Shown here: piece by piece, positions 1 to 4,869 of the stretch
How the letters are laid out: the number at the start of each line of letters is the position of its first letter
Numbering within the stretch: position 1 is the first letter of the stretch
Source: Planctomycetota bacterium
GTDB lineage: Bacteria > Planctomycetota > Planctomycetia > Pirellulales > UBA1268
Direction of reading: 5' to 3'
DNA: 5,017 nucleotides
Assembly: GCA_003669255.1 (NCBI GenBank)
Contig: QWPO01000068.1
Span: forward strand, 1 to 5,017
The notes under the pieces: model-generated
What the model was told of the DNA's origin: nothing
Seen by the model: only the letters and a program-made list of their open reading frames with translations
The model's database searches: none
Program-made: the position numbers and the translations under genes

Positions 1-1
1 C

Positions 2-1276
2 CTCGCCCACGGCATCCGCGTCACCGACACGAAGAGGATTCTCACGTCGCGAAAACTCGTGGACCGGCTTGGCATCGAGGCCGAGGGGGCGGCGTATGAG
101 TTTCTCGAGGAGATCAAACAAGGGATCGGGCGACTGGAAGCCGCCACCACCATGCTCGCCGCACGGCTCGCTCCCAGCGGCTTTCTTCGTCGACTGCCGA
201 AGCAGCGGCCCGACGACCCGGCCGTGTTTCTCTTCACCTCCGGTTCGGAGAGCGCTCCCAAGACCGTGCCGCTCACCCACGACAACCTGATCGCCAACGT
301 GGCGGCCAGTCTCGAAGTGCTCGAGCCTGAAGCCGGCGATTCCCTGCTCGGGTTCCTGCCCCCGTTCCACAGTTTTGGACTCACAGGCAATGTGCTGCTG
401 CCAGTTGTGGCTGGGATCCGCTCCGTGCGACACGCCGACCCCACCGACGCCCGGGGGCTGGTGCGGCTGATCGAGATCTACCGGCCGACGATGCTCTTCA
501 CCACGCCGACGTTTCTCGGCTACATCCTCGCCGCCTGCTCGGGCGACGAACTGCGAAGCCTCAAAAAGATCATCACAGGTGCCGAGCGCTGCCCCGACGC
601 CACCTTCGCCGCCTGCCGCCGACTCGCCCCCGACGCCACGATCCTCGAGGGCTACGGGATCACCGAGTGCTCGCCCGTCGTGGCGGCAAACCGCCTCAAC
701 CGTGTCAAAGCCGGTTCGATCGGTGGCCCCGTCAGGCACGTCGAGACGATCGTCGTCGACCCCGACACGCACGAGCCCGTGGCCGCGGGCGCCACGGGCA
801 TGCTGCTCGTCCGCGGCCGCTCAATCTTCAAGGGATATCACCGCCACGACGGCCCGTCGCCATTCGTGGAGGCCGTTGGCCACACGTGGTATCGCACCGG
901 CGACCTTGTCTCCGCCGACGCCGACGGCTTCTTCACGTTCCGCGGTCGGCTCAAGCGGTTCCTCAAGGCGGCGGGCGAAATGATCTCCCTGCCGGCGCTC
1001 GAGGAGCCGTTTCAGAGGCGGTTCCCACCAGACGATAATGGTCCGCGGGTTGCGGTCGAGGGCATCGAGACGCCCGGCGGCCGGCACGTGGTCCTGTTCA
1101 CCACCTTCGACTTGCCGCTTCGCGACGCCTCCGAAATCCTGCTCGCCGATGGCCTACGAGGCGTGATGCGGCTGGATCAGATCCACCGGCTCGAGAGGAT
1201 CCCCGTGCTCGGGACCGGCAAGACCGACTACACCTCGCTCCGCCGGCTGGTCACCGAGTTGCATGAAGCGGGCTGA
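2..1276 (+). CDS. aas: Aas-type acyl-ACP synthetase / 2-acylglycerophosphoethanolamine acyltransferase, AMP-ligase domain (5' end cut by window)
   Basis: The reading frame is open from base 2, giving 424 visible residues, so the GTG at 59 is internal and not the start. It is an adenylate-forming (ANL) ligase domain. Numbering from the GTG at 59, the ATP loop FTSGSESAPK begins at residue 59. The adenine-binding block LEGYGITEC is at 196-204 and YRTGDLV at 278-284. The hinge block GRLKRFLKAAGEM follows near 297-310, and the catalytic lysine of LGTGKTDY is K388. PPFHSFGLT, LFTTPTFLG and RFLKAAGEMISL, plus the preceding TSRKLVDRL segment, match Escherichia coli Aas much better than generic acyl-CoA synthetases. 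Aas loads fatty acid onto ACP and re-acylates lysophospholipid at the inner membrane, so an upstream PlsC-like acyltransferase domain, perhaps with an LplT-like transporter part, is expected outside the window. The ATP loop has PKT where PKG is usual. The end is intact and overlaps the convergent regulator gene. Confidence 0.9.
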   Translation, partial: LAHGIRVTDTKRILTSRKLVDRLGIEAEGAAYEFLEEIKQGIGRLEAATTMLAARLAPSGFLRRLPKQRPDDPAVFLFTSGSESAPKTVPLTHDNLIANVAASLEVLEPEAGDSLLGFLPPFHSFGLTGNVLLPVVAGIRSVRHADPTDARGLVRLIEIYRPTMLFTTPTFLGYILAACSGDELRSLKKIITGAERCPDATFAACRRLAPDATILEGYGITECSPVVAANRLNRVKAGSIGGPVRHVETIVVDPDTHEPVAAGATGMLLVRGRSIFKGYHRHDGPSPFVEAVGHTWYRTGDLVSADADGFFTFRGRLKRFLKAAGEMISLPALEEPFQRRFPPDDNGPRVAVEGIETPGGRHVVLFTTFDLPLRDASEILLADGLRGVMRLDQIHRLERIPVLGTGKTDYTSLRRLVTELHEAG

Positions 1277-1672
1277 CTTCCGTCGGCACGGTCGAACTTT
1301 GACTGGCTCGACCACGGGGGGCGGTCGGGAGCCGGCGCGCGTGGCTTTCGTCCCGCCGAAACGGTCTTCGATGCAGTTCATAATGCTGGCGAGGTGGGGC
1401 TCCGCGATCGTGTAATACGCGCGGCGGCCATCCTTTTCGACATTGAGAAACCCGCATCGCTGCATCAGCCGCAGGTGTTCCGACGCCATGTGGCTCGGAA
1501 TGCCGCACGCCTCCGCCAACTCGCCGACGGTGTAGCGTCCGCCGAGCAGCATCTCCACGATGCGAAGCCGATGCGGGTGGGCCAGCGTCTTGAGGCACTC
1601 GGCGGCCTGCCCAAGACACTCGAGGCTCATCAACTGCGGCGGACGGACTGGCTTGCTGCTCACATCGACCAT
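1154..1672 (-). CDS. ArsR/SmtB-family winged-helix transcriptional regulator with unusual C-terminal tail
   Basis: A 172-residue protein. Residues 15-107 form a typical ArsR winged helix. LKTLAHPHRLRIVEMLL (28-43) is the opening helix pair. YTVGELAEACGIPSHMASEHLRLMQRCGFL (47-76) is the helix-turn-helix and VEKDGRRAYYTIAEP (78-92) the wing. The ELCVCDL thiol motif of arsenic/cadmium sensors is absent: the matching stretch is ELAEACGI with a single cysteine. The ligand is therefore unknown and a metal should not be assumed. ATG at 1672 is preferred because GAGGTGA lies just upstream; M15 is the next in-frame ATG. Most ArsR proteins are about 100-120 residues. Here a proline- and arginine-rich tail (108-172) follows, and residues 133-172 are encoded antisense to the end of the aas gene. 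The tail is probably read-through into aas rather than a known domain. Autoregulation is likely for the family but not shown here. Confidence 0.85.
   Translation of the reverse strand: MVDVSSKPVRPPQLMSLECLGQAAECLKTLAHPHRLRIVEMLLGGRYTVGELAEACGIPSHMASEHLRLMQRCGFLNVEKDGRRAYYTIAEPHLASIMNCIEDRFGGTKATRAGSRPPPVVEPVKVRPCRRKSARFMQLGDQPAERGVVGLAGPEHGDPLEPVDLIQPHHAS
1290..1313. terminator. Weak stem-loop just past the aas stop
   Basis: GGTCGA (1290-1295) and TCGACC (1308-1313) form a perfect 6-bp stem with a 12-base loop, starting 14 bases after the aas stop codon. It could end or stabilise aas transcripts. There is no T-run after it, and it lies within the tail coding sequence of the convergent regulator, so this is only a candidate. 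Confidence 0.25.
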
Positions 1673-1676
1673 GACG

Positions 1677-1683
1677 TCACCTC
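1677..1683 (-). promoter_or_regulatory. Ribosome binding site of the ArsR-type gene
   Basis: The minus strand reads GAGGTGA followed by CGTC and then ATG at 1672. This extended match to the 16S rRNA anti-Shine-Dalgarno at normal spacing fixes the start at 1672 rather than at the internal ATG at 1630. Confidence 0.65.
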
Positions 1684-1713
1684 GAACGGCCCGCTCCGGT
1701 CGCCGCCTTCGTG

Positions 1714-1742
1714 ATTATATCGGAATGTGGCGACACGACACT
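1714..1742 (-). promoter_or_regulatory. Promoter of the ArsR-type regulator gene
   Basis: Read on the minus strand, a perfect TATAAT occupies 1719-1714, about 42 bases before the ATG at 1672. The -35 region at the right distance (AGTGTC, 1742-1737, 17-bp spacer) is poor, which fits a promoter that is weak or depends on other factors. The upstream strand has the tandem GTGTC GTGTC G, and TTC...GAA flanks the -10 box. Either could be part of an operator, but I see no clean dyad. Confidence 0.5.
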
Positions 1743-1765
1743 GAATCGTTTCTTACCTTGGTGCC

Positions 1766-1841
1766 ATACGGGCTCTCCAAGAGCCTTGCGCGGCGGTTTG
1801 TTTAAGCCCAACGCCGTGAGGCGTGGGGCGAATCACCACCA
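1766..1841 (+). repeat. REP-like repeat, copy 1 (single)
   Basis: This 76-bp element is repeated in inverted orientation at 3809-3883. Positions 1804-1832 are identical over 29 bases to the complement of 3819-3847, and similarity continues to both sides with few changes. It contains two hairpins. The left one is GGCTCT/AGAGCC (1771-1785, 3-base loop). The right one pairs 1806-1815 with 1820-1829 (9 of 10 pairs) around a GTGA loop of the GNRA type. The trailer is GGGCGAATCACC. It lies between the regulator's promoter and the membrane-protein gene. Its GTG at 1823 would make a false upstream start for that gene. Confidence 0.85.
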
Positions 1842-1894
1842 GTGGCGAAAAGCGTAGTCTGAGCCCCCTTTCCCGATGCCACCACGGAGCCATC

Positions 1895-2377
1895 ATGCGG
1901 GCGGCCGCCTTCATTGCCGTTGAGCTCGCGTTCCTTGCCCTCGCCCACCTGCTCGGCGGGCCGGCGTGGACGGTGCTCGGCGTGATTGCCTTCGTGGCGC
2001 AGGCCACCGGTGGCCTGCGGCCGGCAGCTTTGGCCACACTCGTTCCCGCCCTCGCCTGGGCGGTGGCGGCGAAGACCACCGGTAATCGCGAACTCTACTT
2101 TCCCTTCGCGATGCACCTCGCAGCCGTGACGGCAGCCATTCCGCCGACGACGCATCGGCTCGGATCACTCGTGGCGGGGGCCGCAGTCGTGGCGACATTC
2201 CTCGCGATCCGCTGGCTGCAGGCCGCCACACCCCGAGTGCTCGCCGTCGAAGCCGTCGCGGCCGCGGTGGTGTTGGTAGCCGCAGTGATGGCCCGGGAAC
2301 GCTTTGCCGACGCGGCGGGCCGTTGGTGGATTCCCGCCGCCGCCTCGCTGCTCGCCTACGCGTGCCTGGCGCTCTGA
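1895..2377 (+). CDS. Small multi-pass membrane protein of unknown function
   Basis: A 160-residue protein that I do not recognise. It is strongly hydrophobic, with about five or six membrane segments: roughly 3-20, 24-40, 43-60, 70-84, 89-107, 113-133 and possibly 144-160. Basic or charged turns lie between them (KTTGNRE at 60-66, THR at 86-88, ARERFAD at 133-139). There is no signal peptidase site, catalytic motif or obvious transporter signature. ATG at 1895 is chosen because GGAG sits five bases upstream (1886-1889) and the hydrophobic N-terminus starts there. The in-frame GTG at 1823 lies inside the repeat hairpin and would add a polar 24-residue leader. The gene ends 10 bp from the convergent stop of the DUF4410 gene, with no T-rich terminator between them. 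The frame contains a 22-bp perfect palindrome. An integral membrane protein is well supported; its role is unknown. Confidence 0.72.
   Translation: MRAAAFIAVELAFLALAHLLGGPAWTVLGVIAFVAQATGGLRPAALATLVPALAWAVAAKTTGNRELYFPFAMHLAAVTAAIPPTTHRLGSLVAGAAVVATFLAIRWLQAATPRVLAVEAVAAAVVLVAAVMARERFADAAGRWWIPAAASLLAYACLAL
1998..2019. repeat. 22-bp perfect palindrome inside the membrane-protein gene
   Basis: The left half CGCAGGCCACC (1998-2008) is exactly complementary to the right half GGTGGCCTGCG (2009-2019), with no spacer. It encodes residues 35-42 of the membrane protein. The DNA could bind a dimeric protein, or the RNA could fold into a very stable hairpin. The function is unknown. Confidence 0.8.
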
Positions 2378-2387
2378 CCGCACGGCC

Positions 2388-3143
2388 TCAGCGGCCTGCC
2401 GGCGTATGGGCGTTGATCGACTCAGCCACCGCCCTGGCGATCTCATCAGCCAGTCGTTGCTGCTGCGTGATGTCGGCGACACCGCTGTTGGAGGCCACGA
2501 CCTTGCCCACCACCACGGCGGGATTGAAGCCTGCCACGGCGCCCACCGCCACCGTCCCCGGCATCATGCGACCCTTGTCAGAACTGTCGAGGATAAAGAA
2601 CGGCGTGCCGCCCGCCGTGGCGGGATCCGACATCGAAATATCGATGCCGATCTGCTTGTTGCCCACACCGAAGCCGATCGCGTTGCGGGCCGCCGCGCTC
2701 CCCTCGTCGAGTTGCGCCACCTGCCCCGCGAGCCGCCAGCCGTTGGCCGGCGGCAGTGATGCCTCGGTCCAGAATACGGTCGGCCAGCCGGCCTGCTTGA
2801 GTTCGTCGGCGACGAGCCGCGCGATGCTCACACCGGGCGGCTCGCTGCGGTCATGGCCGGTGACGATATCGGCCACCCGAGGACGCGAGGCCATCAGCTG
2901 TCGCACGGGCCCCTGCGGCACGAGTCCGCCGGCAGCCTGCTGCCGTAGCTCCTCCTGAAGCGCGGGGTCCATGGTGAACGGCAGCACGTAGATGCGGGCC
3001 GGTCGCGCCGTCGGCCAGACGGCAGCGGTCGGCACCGCAGTGGCAGCCGTCGGCCCGAACGACTGGGCCCGGGCGGCGGCCAACGGGCCGACGCTGACGA
3101 GCAACGCCACGAGGACTCCGCAGCGAACGATGGCAGCCTGCAT
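2388..3143 (-). CDS. Secreted DUF4410-like protein
   Basis: A 251-residue protein from the ATG at 3143. The GTG at 3146 directly before it is an equally spaced alternative. GGAGGTG at 3157-3151 is the ribosome site. Residues 1-26 are a Sec signal peptide: one arginine, a hydrophobic core of about 15 residues, and an AAARA cleavage site before QS. There is no lipobox cysteine, so a soluble periplasmic or exported protein is likely. The mature part follows the pattern I associate with DUF4410: RPARIYVLPF (about 47-56), a VSIARLVADELKQAGWPTVFW helix-strand unit, then LAGQVAQLDEGSAAARNAIGFGVGNKQIGIDI. It ends in DITQQQRLADEIARAVAESI. DEGS...R..IGFG.G is the most telling motif. The family is often attached to cell envelopes and its biochemical role is not established. 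The family call rests on remembered motifs. The gene follows the groES-like gene at 124 bp, with no clear promoter in the gap. Confidence 0.82.
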   Translation of the reverse strand: MQAAIVRCGVLVALLVSVGPLAAARAQSFGPTAATAVPTAAVWPTARPARIYVLPFTMDPALQEELRQQAAGGLVPQGPVRQLMASRPRVADIVTGHDRSEPPGVSIARLVADELKQAGWPTVFWTEASLPPANGWRLAGQVAQLDEGSAAARNAIGFGVGNKQIGIDISMSDPATAGGTPFFILDSSDKGRMMPGTVAVGAVAGFNPAVVVGKVVASNSGVADITQQQRLADEIARAVAESINAHTPAGR

Positions 3144-3267
3144 CACGACGCACCTCCACGAAAGAACGAAGCGAGAATGATGGTCGGGGAGGGTAGGCCT
3201 GGATGTTCAGGAGCGAAAGGCCGATTCGACGCTCGATCGCCCGGCCCAGCCCCGAATCAGACCGCGG
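3144..3267. other. Gap between the groES-like and DUF4410 genes
   Basis: This 124-bp gap holds the DUF4410 ribosome site (3151-3157) and a weak dyad, GATTCG (3223-3228) with CGAATC (3253-3258), separated by 24 bases. I see no convincing -35/-10 pair on the minus strand and no T-run terminator. Co-transcription from the groES-like gene is possible but unproven. Confidence 0.4.
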
Positions 3268-3615
3268 TCATTCCGGCGTGTCGTCCTCGCGGCCGGCCTT
3301 GCCGCGGCGCCGGGGCTGCGGGTCGTCGTGCCGACGGAACACCGCCACCACGTCCTCGATCGGCACGACATACAGCAGATTGTCCTGCTCGAAGTCGACG
3401 GGAATCGAGTTCTTGGGATGGAAGAGCACCTTGTCGTACTTCTCGATCGGGAAGTCGGCGTCGCGCTCGATTTGGAGGCTGACCTCAACCACCCGGCCGG
3501 TGATCGTGGGGATCTCAGCCTGGTCGGGCAGCACGATCCCGCCGCGGGTCGTCGTGCGACTCTCGTCCTTGCGAATCAGCACCCGCATCCCGAGCGGCTC
3601 GACGAATTCTTTCAC
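3268..3615 (-). CDS. groES: Divergent GroES/Cpn10-family co-chaperonin
   Basis: A 115-residue protein with the Cpn10 fold. PLGMRVLIRKDE (7-18) is the first strand. SRTTTRGGIVLPDQAEIPTITGRVVEV (19-45) is the mobile loop and following strand; its IVL (27-29) corresponds to the hydrophobic tripeptide that docks on GroEL. KYDKVLFHPKNSIPVDFEQDNLLYVVPIEDVVAVF (59-93) is the C-terminal half. GroES caps GroEL during protein folding in the cytoplasm. It is about 20 residues longer than usual because of a charged tail (RRHDDPQPRRRGKAGREDDTPE). The 46-58 segment differs from the usual GroES roof hairpin. The start is a GTG at 3615 with AGGAGG eight bases upstream; the next in-frame ATG (M10) would remove the first strand. 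No groEL is adjacent. It may be a secondary GroES paralogue working with a shared or distant GroEL. No CIRCE element is seen upstream. Confidence 0.9.
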   Translation of the reverse strand: MKEFVEPLGMRVLIRKDESRTTTRGGIVLPDQAEIPTITGRVVEVSLQIERDADFPIEKYDKVLFHPKNSIPVDFEQDNLLYVVPIEDVVAVFRRHDDPQPRRRGKAGREDDTPE

Positions 3616-3623
3616 TATGGCTT

Positions 3624-3645
3624 CCTCCTCCGCCGGCCGGCGGAG
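3624..3645 (-). promoter_or_regulatory. groES ribosome site joined to an 18-bp palindrome
   Basis: On the minus strand AGGAGG (3629-3624) lies eight bases before the GTG. It shares two bases with a perfect palindrome at 3628-3645 (half site CTCCGCCGG). In RNA this can form a 7-bp G+C stem with a GGCC loop whose 3' arm ends in the first part of the Shine-Dalgarno region. It could limit ribosome access or be a protein-binding dyad. Confidence 0.6.
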
Positions 3646-3719
3646 ACGACACGATGACAGTCCGGGGGGAAGGCGGCAACCCGAGCCAGTCCTGGTCGGA
3701 CAACTCCCGCCCCGTAGAT

Positions 3720-3794
3720 GGCCTCCACTTGATCCTCGCGCTCAAGTGCACGGCAAGTGAAAGCCGACCGGCCGTAAGGCCGCGGGCGAATCAC
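3720..3794 (+). repeat. REP-like repeat, copy 2 (divergent)
   Basis: It shares the layout of copy 1 with diverged sequence. GGCCTCCA (3720-3727) and CCTCGCGC (3734-3741) match the left module of copy 3. AAGCC (3761-3765) opens the hairpin, whose stem CGGCC/GGCCG (3769-3773 with 3778-3782) closes a GTAA loop. GGGCGAATCAC (3784-3794) is the trailer. The left module also holds CACTTGA (3726-3732) and TCAAGTG (3742-3748), a perfect 7-bp dyad. A third CAAGTG is at 3754-3759. Confidence 0.7.
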
Positions 3795-3808
3795 GCTGGA
3801 CGCAGCAT

Positions 3809-3883
3809 CTTGTGGTGGTTCGCCCCACGCCTCACGGCGTTGGGCTTGGACCGCGGCCGCGCGAGGCTCTTGGAGGCCCGTAT
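3809..3883 (-). repeat. REP-like repeat, copy 3 (inverted partner)
   Basis: Read on the minus strand it runs from ATACGGGC (3883-3876) through TCCAAGAGCCTCGCGCGG to the hairpin (3845-3822, GTGA loop) and ends in CGAACCACCAC. It matches copy 1 over its whole length, with 29 bases identical (3847-3819). Its first base is the last base of the rnc stop codon. With copy 2 it makes a head-to-head pair covering about 3720-3883, the geometry of a REPIN. Confidence 0.85.
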
Positions 3884-4620
3884 CAGTCGCCTTGAGGGCC
3901 GCGGGTTTCCGAACGGAGTTCGACCAGCGCGTTGGAGGCGGCCCGCTGCTCCGCCTCCTTCTTGTTGCGACCCCAGGCCGGGGAATACCGCCGCCCGCCA
4001 ATCTGGGCCGACACGTGGAAGCTCTTGCTGTGATCAGGGCCGATCTCCTCGAGCACCTCGTAGGTGGGCGTGATGCCGTAATCCCGCTGGGCCCACTGCT
4101 GGAGGAGTGACTTGTGGTTCGAGCCCATCTCGCCGCTCACCACCTTCTCGATCTCGGGCACGAGCATCCGCTCCACGAGCGGGCGGACGGCTTCGATGCC
4201 GCCGTCAAGGTAGATGGCGGCCACCAGCGACTCGAAGAGATCCGAGAGGACCGACGCGGGAACCGCGCGGCTGGGCGTGGAGAGACCCTTGCCCACGATC
4301 AGGAAGTCGACCAGTTGGAGTTGATCGCTGATCCGGCTGCAGGTCTCGCGGCTGACAACCACCGACTTGATCCGGGTCAGGTCGCCCTCGAGCGAGTCGG
4401 GGAACGTCCGGTAGAGCCGCTCACAGACGAGAAAACCGAGGATCGCGTCGCCGAGAAACTCGAGCCGCTCGTTCGAGGCCAGCCGGTGCAGGGCGCCCGA
4501 GGCATGCGTGAGGGCAGAAATGAGCAGCGCCGGATCGCGGAACTCGTAGCCGAGCCGCCGCTGGCACTCGGCCACGTCGATTCCGCATTCGGCCTCTGCT
4601 CGCTGCTCGTGCCCGGCCAT
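3883..4620 (-). CDS. rnc: Ribonuclease III
   Basis: A 245-residue RNase III, which as a dimer cuts double-stranded RNA in rRNA processing and mRNA turnover. The catalytic RNase III domain covers about 15-160. The signature NERLEFLGDAILG is at 50-62, with metal-binding E51, E54 and D58. The second acidic pair is D127 and E130 in LSDLFESLVAAIYLDGG; E130 matches the essential E117 of the E. coli enzyme. The double-stranded RNA-binding domain covers about 168-236, with NHKSLLQQWAQ, TYEVLEEIGPDHSKSFHV and the basic GRNKKEAEQRAASNAL. All key residues are present and the length is normal. ATG at 4620 is chosen: GGGAG lies five bases upstream, and a TTGACA promoter element sits about 50 bases upstream. 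The frame stays open to 4929, but that extension has no RNase III similarity and would cover the promoter and the divergent gene. The stop codon abuts the repeat. Confidence 0.97.
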   Translation of the reverse strand: MAGHEQRAEAECGIDVAECQRRLGYEFRDPALLISALTHASGALHRLASNERLEFLGDAILGFLVCERLYRTFPDSLEGDLTRIKSVVVSRETCSRISDQLQLVDFLIVGKGLSTPSRAVPASVLSDLFESLVAAIYLDGGIEAVRPLVERMLVPEIEKVVSGEMGSNHKSLLQQWAQRDYGITPTYEVLEEIGPDHSKSFHVSAQIGGRRYSPAWGRNKKEAEQRAASNALVELRSETRGPQGD

Positions 4621-4646
4621 GCGTACTCCCGTGATCCGTACCCAGG

Positions 4647-4676
4647 GAAATATCGGGGATTTCGGGGGAGTGTCAA
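4647..4676 (-). promoter_or_regulatory. Promoter of rnc
   Basis: On the minus strand a perfect -35 TTGACA (4676-4671) is followed 18 bases later by TATTTC (4652-4647), or 17 bases later by ATATTT. Transcription would start near 4640, leaving a leader of about 20 bases with GGGAG before the ATG. GAAAT...ATTTC forms a 5-bp dyad overlapping the -10, a possible operator. Confidence 0.55.
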
Positions 4677-4783
4677 CGCGGGACGCCAGCGCGGTGGCCG
4701 CGGATGAAACCGGCTCGGGAAACCGCACCGAACAACGCTCCACCAGCGTGCGTACAGGTGGGAACCGCGTTTCCGCGAGCACC

Positions 4784-4801
4784 GCCGGCCCCCTGGCCGG
4801 C
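4784..4801. repeat. G+C-rich inverted repeat in the divergent intergenic region
   Basis: GCCGGCC (4784-4790) and GGCCGGC (4795-4801) form a perfect 7-bp stem with a CCCT loop. It sits between the rnc promoter and the right-hand gene, about 70 bases before that gene's ATG. There is no T-run, so an operator or structured site is as likely as a terminator. Confidence 0.45.
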
Positions 4802-4869
4802 CGGTGCCGTTTGCGCGTCTCGGGCCTACACTTTTCTGGATTTGTTCGTCCACGACAGGAGTTTTCCCA

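Noticed and set aside
59..61. GTG at 59 as the start of the Aas-like gene
   Set aside because: The frame is open to the window edge, and the preceding residues (TKRILTSRKL) match the Aas family, so the gene continues upstream.
1823..1894. Upstream GTG start for the membrane protein, adding 24 residues
   Set aside because: The GTG lies inside the repeat hairpin shared with 3809-3883. The ATG at 1895 has its own ribosome site and begins the hydrophobic protein.
2304..2958. Long plus-strand ORFs opposite the DUF4410 gene
   Set aside because: They are antisense frames of a gene with a signal peptide, a ribosome site and family motifs. Their own products show no domain.
3223..3258. Terminator after the groES-like gene
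   Set aside because: The stem is only 6 bp with a 24-base loop and no T-run follows.
3726..3748. CIRCE heat-shock operator upstream of groES
   Set aside because: The spacer length of 9 fits, but the arms are CACTTGA/TCAAGTG rather than TTAGCACTC/GAGTGCTAA, and the dyad lies in a repeat module.
3761..3847. CRISPR repeats
   Set aside because: There are only two degenerate inverted units with no regular spacers and no cas genes. The head-to-head layout fits REPIN-type elements.
3615..4001. Minus-strand ORF of 128 codons across the rnc-groES gap
   Set aside because: It runs through the repeats and overlaps the RNase III dsRNA-binding domain in another frame. It has no recognisable domain and is Arg/Pro/Ala-rich, as expected of G+C-rich shadow frames.
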